Assembly (NCBI GenBank): GCA_023430685.1
Contig: JAEYZH010000107.1
Span: 1-6,322 of the forward strand
DNA: 6,322 nt
Origin: Pseudomonadota bacterium
GTDB lineage: Bacteria; Pseudomonadota; Gammaproteobacteria; Xanthomonadales; Rhodanobacteraceae
Direction of reading: 5' to 3'
Shown piece by piece: positions 1 to 6,045 of this stretch. Position 1 is the first letter of the stretch. The number at the start of each line of letters is the position of its first letter. Under the pieces are notes generated by a model. That model saw nothing but the letters and a program-made list of their open reading frames with translations. It searched no databases and was not told the origin of the DNA. Both the position numbers and the translations under genes were made by a program.

Positions 1-855
<855 letters not shown>

Positions 856-880
856 TCGCTGCGACAGGTCAGGCTCGAGA

Positions 881-910
881 TGCAACGGGCGCCGCGAGGC
901 GCCCGTTGCA
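881..910. terminator. Perfect 13-bp hairpin between convergent ahcY and araC-type genes
   Basis: TGCAACGGGCGCC (881-893) and its exact reverse complement (898-910) enclose the tetraloop GCGA, a GNRA-type loop. After a 2x2 mismatch the stem can continue with CGA 876-878 against TCG 913-915. It begins 25 bases after the ahcY stop and lies between two convergent genes, so it could end transcription in both directions. There is no T tract on either side, so intrinsic termination is less certain than the hairpin itself. It could instead be an mRNA 3'-end stabiliser. Confidence 0.7.
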
Positions 911-973
911 CATCGGGGCTCGACCGATCCGCGATATGTCCGATTGCGCCGGGGGCATGACCGGGGCTGCCGG

Positions 974-1861
974 CTAGGCCTCGCACGCCCGCCCGCGGGA
1001 AATGCGCGCATCCGCCGAAGGCGGCCTGCCGAACATGCGACCGTATTCGCGCGTGAACTGCGGGACGCTTTCGTAGCCGACCGCGTAGGCGGCGCGGCTC
1101 GCGCTCGCGCCTTGCGATTGCATCAGGCGGCGCGCCTCGATCAGGCGCAGGCGCTTCTGGAACTGCAGCGGCGACAGCGTCGTGATGCGGCGGAAATGCT
1201 CGTGGAACGACGACGCGCTCATGCCCGCTTCGTTTGCAAGGCGATCGATCGCGATCGCCTTGGCGTAGTCGCGGCGCAGCACCCTCACCGCGCGCGCGAC
1301 GCGCTGCACGTGCCCGTCGGGCCAGCCGAGCTTGCGGATCGCGTCGCCGTGGCGGCCCGCCAGCAGCCAGTAGTGCAGCTCGCGCACGCGCTGTGCCTGC
1401 AGCACCGGCAGCGATTCGGGTCGATCGAGCAGCGTCACGAGCCTGAGTGCCGCGTCGGTGGTTTCCGATTCGGTCGGGTCCACGCGCACGGGCGCGTCGT
1501 CGACCACCGCAGTCGTCGGCATCTGCGCAACGAGGTCCGCGATGACCGCGGGATCGAGCTCGAGCACCAGCGAGTAGTACGGCGCGGCCGCGCTCGCGCG
1601 CGTGATCTGGCTGACGGTCGGCACGTCCGCCGTCACCAGCAGCGAGTCGCCCGCGGCGAACTCGAACACGCGCGCGCCGCCGGTCACGCGCTTCGCGCCC
1701 TGCAACACGAGGCAGGCGAGCGGACGCTGCACGGCGTGGATCAGGTCGCTCGGCGCGAGCGCGCGCACGGCCATCAAGCCCGGGATCGGCAGCGGCGCAA
1801 GCCCATCCTCCCCTGCGTGGGCGTCGGCATGCCGGCGAACAGCATCGAGCAAGGTCGTCAT
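974..1861 (-). CDS. AraC-family transcriptional regulator with AraC_N (YqhC-like) sensor domain
   Basis: A 295-residue DNA-binding regulator, a usual length for the family. The N-terminal two thirds resembles the AraC_N (PF06719) domain: IPGL at 26-29, the hallmark CLVLQGAKRV at 50-59, and a following cupin-like beta-rich stretch (VFEFAAGDSLLVTADVP, 65-81). The C-terminal double helix-turn-helix occupies about 203-281: first HTH with IDRLANEAGMSASSFHEHF (205-223), linker RLRLIEARRLM (237-247), and second HTH with AAYAVGYESVPQFTREYGRMFG (257-278). The start ATG (complement of 1859-1861) has AGGAG (complement of 1874-1878) at a rather long 12-base spacing, so the start is probable rather than certain. 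In E. coli the relative YqhC senses aldehydes and activates yqhD. The divergent SDR gene at 2002 is the obvious candidate target here, and autoregulation is possible. The effector cannot be read from the sequence. Confidence 0.93.
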   Translation of the reverse strand: MTTLLDAVRRHADAHAGEDGLAPLPIPGLMAVRALAPSDLIHAVQRPLACLVLQGAKRVTGGARVFEFAAGDSLLVTADVPTVSQITRASAAAPYYSLVLELDPAVIADLVAQMPTTAVVDDAPVRVDPTESETTDAALRLVTLLDRPESLPVLQAQRVRELHYWLLAGRHGDAIRKLGWPDGHVQRVARAVRVLRRDYAKAIAIDRLANEAGMSASSFHEHFRRITTLSPLQFQKRLRLIEARRLMQSQGASASRAAYAVGYESVPQFTREYGRMFGRPPSADARISRGRACEA

Positions 1862-2001
1862 GGGGCCAGCCTACTCCTGGTGGGCCGCCGCGGATCGTGC
1901 GCTGGAGGATCAGGCAAGGCTTCGAGAGCTTCCGGCAACCTGCGCGGACGCTCGGGTTGGACGCTGTGCACCTTCATCCGCCCACCCGAAAGGACCCTGC
2001 C
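1862..2001. promoter_or_regulatory. Divergent control region between AraC regulator and SDR gene
   Basis: These 140 bases separate the two divergent starts and must carry both promoters and any operator for the AraC-type protein. I see no convincing -35/-10 pair: TTGGAC at 1957-1962 resembles a -35 but has no matching -10 about 17 bases on. A short direct repeat, GCTTC at 1919-1923 and 1928-1932 separated by GAGA, is the only operator-like element noticed and may be chance. The functional assignment rests on position. Confidence 0.5.
1988..1994 (+). promoter_or_regulatory. Shine-Dalgarno site deciding the SDR start
   Basis: GAAAGGA ends 7 bases before the ATG at 2002-2004. The frame stays open upstream to a possible ATG at 1897, but that start has no comparable ribosome site, and the added residues are unlike any SDR N terminus. 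This selects 2002. Confidence 0.75.
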
Positions 2002-2772
2002 ATGACCTCCCCCGCGATGCCCTGCCTCTCGCTGATCACCGGCGCGAGCCGCGGCCTCGGCCGCAACACCGCGCTCAGCGTCGCCCGCATGGGCGGTGAC
2101 GTGATCCTGACATACCGCACGAACGCGGCCGAAGCTGACGCGGTCGTGGCGGAGATCGCCGCGCTCGGGCGCAAGGCCGTCGCACTGCAACTCGACACCG
2201 GCGCCGCTGCGGCCTTCCCGGCGTTCGTCGAACGCCTGCGCGAGGTACTGCGCGAGACCTGGCAACGCGACCGCTTCGACCACCTCGTCAACAACGCGGG
2301 CCATGGCGAGGTCGCACCGATCGCGGACACGACCGAGGCGCAGTTCGACCGCCTCGTCGACGTGCACTTCAAGGGCGTGTTCTTCCTGACCCAGGCGCTG
2401 CTGCCGCTGATCGCCGACGGCGGTCGCATCGTGAACCTGTCGACCGGGCTCACGCGCTTCGCCTACCCGGGCTACGCTGCATACGCGGCCGCCAAGGCGG
2501 CGGTCGAGGTCCTGACGGTCTACATGGCGAAGGAGTTCGGCGCGCGCGGCATCGCCGTCAACGCGGTCGCGCCGGGCGCGATCGAGACCGATTTCGGCGG
2601 CGGCGCGGTGCGCGACAATCCCGAGATCAACCGCCACCTCGCGGGCATCACCGCGCTCGGCCGTGTCGGCGTGCCCGACGACATCGGCGCGATGATCGCG
2701 AGCCTGCTCGGCGACGCGAATCGCTGGGTCAACGCGCAGCGCATCGAGGTGTCGGGCGGCCAGGCGATCTGA
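2002..2772 (+). CDS. Short-chain dehydrogenase/reductase (classical SDR, NADP-type)
   Basis: A 256-residue classical SDR, the normal length for the family, predicted to be a cytosolic NAD(P)H-dependent oxidoreductase acting on an unknown carbonyl or alcohol. Visible motifs are the cofactor turn TGASRGLG (13-20), NNAG (97-100), the active-site Tyr161 and Lys165 in YAAAK, and the post-catalytic NAVAPGAIETDF (187-198). Arg17 in the glycine turn and Arg39 after the second strand are typical of NADP(H)-preferring members. By spacing from Tyr161 the usual catalytic serine position is Thr148, with Ser147 just before it. The C-terminal part (GRVGVPDDIGAMIA, then WVNAQRIEVSGG) is typical of SDRs described as glucose or 3-oxoacyl reductase-like, which are often overnamed. 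It is divergent from a YqhC-like regulator, suggesting induction by a substrate such as a reactive aldehyde or ketone. The substrate is not inferable. Confidence 0.95.
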   Translation: MTSPAMPCLSLITGASRGLGRNTALSVARMGGDVILTYRTNAAEADAVVAEIAALGRKAVALQLDTGAAAAFPAFVERLREVLRETWQRDRFDHLVNNAGHGEVAPIADTTEAQFDRLVDVHFKGVFFLTQALLPLIADGGRIVNLSTGLTRFAYPGYAAYAAAKAAVEVLTVYMAKEFGARGIAVNAVAPGAIETDFGGGAVRDNPEINRHLAGITALGRVGVPDDIGAMIASLLGDANRWVNAQRIEVSGGQAI

Positions 2773-2778
2773 CCGGTG

Positions 2779-2797
2779 ATCGGACCCGGGGGCCGAT
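2779..2797 (+). terminator. Weak hairpin after the SDR gene
   Basis: ATCGG (2779-2783) pairs with CCGAT (2793-2797), with two further C-G pairs possible inside. The stem starts 6 bases after the SDR stop but is short and has no T run. It could partly separate the SDR transcript from the gene that follows. It also overlaps the region just upstream of the likely -10 of that gene. Confidence 0.3.
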
Positions 2798-2805
2798 GCT
2801 ATCGT
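2797..2805 (+). promoter_or_regulatory. Candidate extended -10 element for a leaderless transcript
   Basis: TGCTATCGT matches the extended -10 form (TGn followed by a four-of-six TATAAT match at 2800-2805). The ATG of the DUF1905/OmdA gene begins at 2812, 7 bases downstream, where transcription would be expected to start. No Shine-Dalgarno sequence precedes that ATG, which fits a leaderless mRNA. The -35 region (about 2777-2782, TGATCG) is poor, as is common with extended -10 promoters. Inferred from sequence only. Confidence 0.5.
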
Positions 2806-2811
2806 CGCGGC

Positions 2812-3363
2812 ATGCGCAAGACAGCCACGACGATCCGCTTCAAGGCAACGCTGCAACGGCCCGCGGAGCCGAAGAACGCGACCTGGACGTTCCTCGTGCT
2901 GCCGACGTCCGCGAGCGCGAAACTGCCGACGCGTAGCATGGTCACCGTGGATGGCACGCTGGACGGCACGCCGTTCCAGGCCACGCTCGAGCCCGATGGT
3001 GAGGGGAGTCACTGGCTGAAGGTCGCACGCCAACTGCGCGCCGACGCCGGCGCCGAGGCGGGCGCGACGGTCGAGCTCGAGATCGCGCCGGTCGCCGAGG
3101 AGCCCGAGCCCAAGGTGCCGACCGACCTGCGCCGGGCGCTCGCCGCCTACCCCGATGCGCTGGCGACGTGGCGCGACATCACGCCGCTCGCGAGGCGCGA
3201 CTGGATCCACTGGATCGGGTCGGGCAAGAAGGCCGCGACCCGCGACAAGCGCATCGCGGTCGCCTGCGACAAGCTCGCGAGCGGCAGCCGGCGCGCGTGC
3301 TGCTTCGATCGTTCGGGAATGGTCAGCCGGGGCGGCATGGGCGCTCCGAAAGCAGCCGAATGA
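2812..3363 (+). CDS. DUF1905/OmdA-domain protein (YdeI/OmpD-associated family)
   Basis: A 183-residue, probably cytosolic protein with two recognisable parts. Residues about 8-92 are a DUF1905 beta barrel-like domain (FKATLQR, WTFLVLP, SAKLPTRSMVTVDGTLDGTPF, PDGEGSHWLKVARQLRADAG). Residues about 103-160 are the bacteriocin-protection/OmdA-like helical domain (LRRALAAYPDALATW, ARRDWIHWI, AATRDKRI). It ends with the typical CCFDRSGM (163-170). The length is normal for the two-domain family and no key part is missing. The biochemical role of this family is not established; YdeI-type relatives have been linked to envelope stress and antimicrobial-peptide tolerance. The upstream GTG at 2776 is in frame, but the ATG at 2812 fits the homology and the nearby -10. 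Its TGA overlaps the next gene's ATG as ATGA, implying translational coupling with the acetyltransferase. Confidence 0.9.
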   Translation: MRKTATTIRFKATLQRPAEPKNATWTFLVLPTSASAKLPTRSMVTVDGTLDGTPFQATLEPDGEGSHWLKVARQLRADAGAEAGATVELEIAPVAEEPEPKVPTDLRRALAAYPDALATWRDITPLARRDWIHWIGSGKKAATRDKRIAVACDKLASGSRRACCFDRSGMVSRGGMGAPKAAE

Positions 3364-3869
3364 GCGGCGCGTCGGACTCCCCTGCTCCGGCACGCGGCGC
3401 CGGGAGCTGGCGCGTCCACGCACTCGGGGCCGACGACGTCGCTCTGCTGCGCGCGATGCTGGACCTGTTCGGCGACGTGTTCGGCGACGCCGCGGAACAC
3501 GCGGCGAGTCGTCCCGACGATGGTTACCTCGCGCGCTTGCTCGCGCGTGACACGTTCATCGCGATAGCCGCTACGCTCGGCGACGCCGTGGTCGGCGCCG
3601 CGGCCGCGTACGTGCTGCCGAAGTTCGAGCAGTCGCGCAGCGAGATCTACCTCTACGATCTAGCGGTGGCGGCCGCGCACCGACGCGAGGGCATCGCGAC
3701 GACGCTGATCGCGGAGCTGCAGGCGATCGCCGCCGCGCGCGGTGCCTGGGTCATCTTCGTGCAGGCCGACCACGGCGACGATCCCGCGATCGCGCTTTAT
3801 TCGAAGCTCGGTGCGCGCGAAGACGTGCTGCACTTCGACATCGCGCCGGCTCCCCGGGGCGAGCGCTGA
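3360..3869 (+). CDS. AAC(3)-I-type aminoglycoside 3-N-acetyltransferase (GNAT)
   Basis: A 169-residue GNAT enzyme predicted to move acetyl from acetyl-CoA to the 3-amino group of the 2-deoxystreptamine ring of aminoglycosides such as gentamicin. The match to the AAC(3)-I family, as I remember it, runs over nearly the whole length: LDLFGDVFGD (34-43), DTFIAIAA (64-71), AYVLPKFEQ (83-91), RSEIYLYDLAV (93-103), acetyl-CoA loop HRREGIAT (107-114), VQADHGDDPAIALYSKLGAREDVLHFDI (134-161). Residues 1-16 are a variable lead-in. The ATG overlaps the previous stop (ATGA) and lacks a strong ribosome site, so expression probably depends on coupling; the next ATG (Met33) is inside the fold. Base composition matches its neighbours, and no attC or IS is seen nearby, which argues for a resident chromosomal gene. 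Real resistance activity is inferred; the native substrate could be another amine. Confidence 0.93.
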   Translation: MSGASDSPAPARGAGSWRVHALGADDVALLRAMLDLFGDVFGDAAEHAASRPDDGYLARLLARDTFIAIAATLGDAVVGAAAAYVLPKFEQSRSEIYLYDLAVAAAHRREGIATTLIAELQAIAAARGAWVIFVQADHGDDPAIALYSKLGAREDVLHFDIAPAPRGER

Positions 3870-3898
3870 CGGACCGCGCGCGCGTCGGCCATCAGCGC
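3863..3898. terminator. Inverted repeat carrying both convergent stop codons
   Basis: GCGCTGA (3863-3869) and TCAGCGC (3892-3898) are perfect 7-base inverted repeats. The left arm ends in the acetyltransferase TGA and the right arm begins with the complement of the DUF3228 TGA. Inside, GG/CC and further interrupted GC pairs can extend the stem around a CGCG centre. Only 22 bases separate the two genes, so this is the natural place for a bidirectional terminator. No T tract follows on either strand. Confidence 0.5.
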
Positions 3899-4446
3899 CA
3901 GTTCGCGTTCGCTTCCCAGAACGCGACGCTGCGCCGGTACGCCTCGGGATCGAGCGGCACGCCCGAGCCGCCCTGCCCGACGCCGAGCGCGTTTCGCATC
4001 ATCGTGATCGGCGCCATCGGGATCTCCTCGGGCTCCAGCGTGTAGAGGCAGCCGACGATGCCCCAGTCCCCATCGATCGGCGTGCCCTCCTTCGCGAGCT
4101 GCGCGCGGTCGTAGAGGATCACGACGAACCAGTTCGCGACCGGTACCTCGACGCCCTCGAACCAGCGTACGAGCACCGGCAATTCCTGCTTCGTGCGCGC
4201 CTCGTAGGCGGAGCGCAGCAGGTGCCGGTTCCGGTCGGTGACCGGCACGGTCAGGCAGCGCGTCGAAGTCCAGTTGCGGTGCACGTGCAGCCTGCAGAAC
4301 GGCGCATAGCCCTCGAGCACCCGCTCGGGCGGCTCGCCGTCGATGCGGCGTTCGAAGGCTTCGGGCGTGCAGTCCTGGATCGTGTTGGGCCGACGTTCGC
4401 GCGGGAACAGGCGTGCCCGCGCGAACGGAGTGAGGACGATCGACAT
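3892..4446 (-). CDS. DUF3228 family protein
   Basis: A 184-residue protein recognised as DUF3228 from its overall pattern: SIVLTPFARARLFPR at the N terminus, PNTIQDCTPEAF (20-31), LEGYAPFCRLHVHRNWTSTRC (44-64), LLRSAYEARTKQELPVLVRWFEGVE (77-100), an ILYDRAQLAKEGTP stretch (110-123), DWGIVG (127-132), and the strongly conserved PMAPITMMRNALGVGQGGSGVPLD (143-166) ending in YRRSVAFWEANANW. There is no signal peptide or membrane segment, so it is probably soluble and cytosolic. No function is established for the family and I do not propose one. The ATG is the complement of 4444-4446, with no good ribosome site upstream; a GACAAT (complement of 4476-4481) could serve as a -10. It is convergent with the acetyltransferase and lies 75 bases downstream of the beta-helix gene on the same strand. 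Confidence 0.85.
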   Translation of the reverse strand: MSIVLTPFARARLFPRERRPNTIQDCTPEAFERRIDGEPPERVLEGYAPFCRLHVHRNWTSTRCLTVPVTDRNRHLLRSAYEARTKQELPVLVRWFEGVEVPVANWFVVILYDRAQLAKEGTPIDGDWGIVGCLYTLEPEEIPMAPITMMRNALGVGQGGSGVPLDPEAYRRSVAFWEANANWR

Positions 4447-4484
4447 GCGCGTTGCCCGTCGGACGGTGGATGCCCATTGTCGCC

Positions 4485-4500
4485 GGACGCCGCGGGCGCC
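4485..4500 (-). terminator. Small GC hairpin between beta-helix gene and DUF3228 gene
   Basis: GGACGCC (4485-4491) and GGCGCC (4495-4500) can form six GC pairs with a bulged A4487 and a three-base loop. It lies 21 bases past the beta-helix stop on the minus strand. It has no T tract and, in such GC-rich DNA, may be chance. The rest of the 75-base gap shows only the possible GACAAT -10 mentioned for the DUF3228 gene. Confidence 0.3.
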
Positions 4501-4521
4501 GCATCGCCGCCCGCCCCTCGT

Positions 4522-5943
4522 TCAGCGGCGGCAGCCGACCGGCTGCGCTTCGCGCTCGAAGCCGTCGCGGAAGATCGAGTCGCCATGCACCTCGTAGGCA
4601 CCGAGGTCCGGGCGACCCCAGGCACGCGCGAATCCGCGGCCGCGCTGGTCGTTCGCGAGCAAAGGGGTCGCTTCCCCCGTGTCGCAGGCCGCGCTGTCGA
4701 TGCGAAGCGAGAGCGTCGCGGTCGGTCCGCCGTTCCAGCCGAACGTGTCGAAGCCCGGCGCGACCGCGACGAGGTTCGCGCTGGCCTGGCCATTGATCGT
4801 TCCGGGCGCGGGCGCCGAGCCGACCAGCGTGTGGCGGACGTCGAGGCGGTTCGGAACCAGCGGATCGTGGCGTCGCACGAGGTCCGCGGGCGCTCCGTCC
4901 GCGGTGATGTTGTCGGCAATGATCGAGTTGACGATCTCGAGCTGCGATTCGAAGTCGGCCCCGACCTCGATCGCGCCACCCTGCGAGCCGGACTCGTCGA
5001 CGCCGACGACGTTGGCGGCGACCGTCACGTGGCGCAGCCGCAGGCGTCCGCTCTCGAGCAGGATCGCGGCGCCCTGCCCGCCGTCCTGCGTCGCGCGGTT
5101 GCCGAAGAACGTGCTGTTGACGATGTCGTGCGCAGCGGTTCCGTCCTCGCCGACGTAAAGCGCGCCGCCGGCCCAGTAGTCCGCCGCGTTCGCGACGAAG
5201 GTGCTGCCGCTGATCGACAGGCTCGGCACATGGGCCTCGATTGCACCGCCGTCGAACGCGGCGCTGTTGCGGTCGAACGTGCTGTCTTCGACCACGAGCG
5301 ATGCGCCCTGCGCCCAGTTCGCCCAGATCGCGCCGCCGCCCGATTCGGCGCGGTTGGCGTCGAAGGTCGAACGCTGGATGCGCAGCGCGCCCACGTTGGA
5401 CGCGATGGCGCCGCCGAACCCGTCCGCGCCGTTGCCGGTGAATCTCGTGCGCGCGATCGTCACGTCGCTCGCGTCGAGGTAGAGCGCCCCGCCCCAGCCC
5501 GCGGCGATCGTGTCGCGCACCAGGCAGTCCTCGATCCGCACCGTGGCGTATTCGGCGAGCAGCGCGCCACCGTGCTGCGCGCTCGCACCGGCGGACAACT
5601 CGAGGCGGCGCAGCGTGACCGCGAGCGCGGCGGGCTCGTTCGGGTCGCCTGCGAGTTCGAATACGCGGCTCCCGCCCTGTGCGCGCACGCCGCATCCTGC
5701 GCAGCCGACGATCTCGACGGAGCCGGTGATGCGCAGCGCGCCGGAGCCGAGCATGACCAGGCCGGCTTGCTGGAACACGATGCGATCGGCGCCCGGCGTC
5801 GCATTCGCGGTCGCGATCGCCTCGCGCAAGCTGCCGGCGCCGGCGTCGGCGAGACTGGTGACGGTGAGATCGGCGGCGTGACCCGCCTGCGCGGCCAGCG
5901 CGAGGCCGAGGGCGAGCACGGACCTGGAAACGGTGTTGGACAT
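4522..5943 (-). CDS. Secreted right-handed beta-helix protein with GGA[IL]/FxxN repeats and C-terminal IFRDGFE tail
   Basis: A 473-residue exported protein. Residues 1-23/24 form a Sec signal peptide (hydrophobic SVLALGLALAAQA, cleavage near GHA-AD). LTVTSLADAGAGSLREAI (26-43) resembles the CSLREA-type entry of parallel beta-helix proteins. Residues about 100-350 are helix coils with GGA[IL] at 125, 151, 177, 203, 232, 259 and 322, and FxxN at 168, 194, 223, 249 and 279, the motif pair known from chlamydial Pmp proteins. NDQRGRGFARAWGRPDLGAYE (431-451) is of the 'choice-of-anchor Q' type. The protein ends with SIFRDGFE (456-463) and a Cys471. Cysteines 81 and 84 (CAGC) may form a disulfide. 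There is no autotransporter barrel and there are no catalytic residues I can identify, so surface adhesion or a structural role is only a guess. The ATG at 5943 is chosen for its Shine-Dalgarno and signal peptide; a longer frame to 6021 adds an implausible charged lead. Confidence 0.88.
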   Translation of the reverse strand: MSNTVSRSVLALGLALAAQAGHAADLTVTSLADAGAGSLREAIATANATPGADRIVFQQAGLVMLGSGALRITGSVEIVGCAGCGVRAQGGSRVFELAGDPNEPAALAVTLRRLELSAGASAQHGGALLAEYATVRIEDCLVRDTIAAGWGGALYLDASDVTIARTRFTGNGADGFGGAIASNVGALRIQRSTFDANRAESGGGAIWANWAQGASLVVEDSTFDRNSAAFDGGAIEAHVPSLSISGSTFVANAADYWAGGALYVGEDGTAAHDIVNSTFFGNRATQDGGQGAAILLESGRLRLRHVTVAANVVGVDESGSQGGAIEVGADFESQLEIVNSIIADNITADGAPADLVRRHDPLVPNRLDVRHTLVGSAPAPGTINGQASANLVAVAPGFDTFGWNGGPTATLSLRIDSAACDTGEATPLLANDQRGRGFARAWGRPDLGAYEVHGDSIFRDGFEREAQPVGCRR

Positions 5944-5950
5944 GCGGGGA

Positions 5951-5955
5951 TTCCT
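5951..5955 (-). promoter_or_regulatory. Shine-Dalgarno site deciding the beta-helix start
   Basis: AGGAA (complement of 5951-5955) lies 7 bases before the ATG read from 5943. The in-frame ATGs at 5964, 5991 and 6021 have no comparable site. Its first bases are also the foot of the hairpin at 5954-5996. Confidence 0.75.
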
Positions 5956-5996
5956 GGAAGCCATGAGACGCGGCACCTGCCGCTCCGGCATTCCAG
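5954..5996 (-). promoter_or_regulatory. Two-tier stem-loop in the leader of the beta-helix gene
   Basis: An outer pair CTGGAAGCC (5954-5962) with GGC-A-TTCCAG (5987-5996, one bulged A) encloses an inner perfect pair GCGGCA (5970-5975) with TGCCGC (5978-5983). On the minus-strand RNA the outer stem ends at the Shine-Dalgarno of the beta-helix gene. It could be a terminator of the upstream TPR gene, a processing or stability element, or a translational control hairpin. There is no T tract after it, and its function is unproven. Confidence 0.5.
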
Positions 5997-6033
5997 CGCG
6001 CGACGCGCGCGTCCGCTTCACGAACGTTTCAAG

Positions 6034-6045
6034 ATTTCATGAAAT
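6034..6045. repeat. 12-bp perfect palindrome ATTTCATGAAAT over the TPR gene's stop codon
   Basis: ATTTCATGAAAT reads the same on both strands and is strikingly AT-rich for this window. It covers the final Ile-Ser codons and stop of the minus-strand TPR gene. It could be a protein-binding site just upstream of the beta-helix gene, or chance. The 93-base gap 5944-6036 otherwise contains only the stem-loop at 5954-5996. Confidence 0.4.

Noticed and set aside
1957..1985. TTGGAC as a -35 of the SDR promoter
   Set aside because: The sequence about 17 bases downstream (around 1980-1985) is GC-rich and has no -10 resemblance.
1897..2001. N-terminal extension of the SDR to an upstream ATG
   Set aside because: It adds 35 residues not found in SDRs and lacks a ribosome site, whereas GAAAGGA precedes the ATG at 2002 at ideal spacing.
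944..2005. A 353-codon plus-strand frame opposite the AraC-type regulator
   Set aside because: It is antisense to a gene with a textbook AraC_N and double HTH, and its translation is Arg/His-rich filler.
1858..3423. A 521-codon minus-strand frame opposite the SDR and DUF1905/OmdA genes
   Set aside because: Its Arg-rich translation matches nothing, and the plus strand carries clear catalytic motifs with a ribosome site.
3875..3884. Alternating CG run as a possible special DNA structure
   Set aside because: Ten bases of CG alternation are unremarkable in DNA this rich in G and C.
3869..3892. Integron attC (59-base element) after the acetyltransferase, as expected for a mobile aac(3)-I cassette
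   Set aside because: Only 22 bases separate the stop codons and no attC-like core sites were seen; the inverted repeat there is explained by the convergent gene ends.
3797..5695. A 632-codon minus-strand frame overlapping the DUF3228 and beta-helix genes in another phase
   Set aside because: The Arg-rich translation has no family pattern; the other phase gives the signal peptide, beta-helix repeats and DUF3228 motifs.
5944..6021. Longer start of the beta-helix protein at 6021
   Set aside because: It would put 26 charged residues before the signal peptide and ignore the AGGAA site 7 bases before 5943.
3742..6042. A very long open frame on the plus strand (766 codons) covering the DUF3228 and beta-helix genes
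   Set aside because: It is antisense to two well-supported genes, its translation is a low-complexity Arg/Ala/Asp-rich sequence without recognisable motifs, and such frames are common opposite GC-rich genes.
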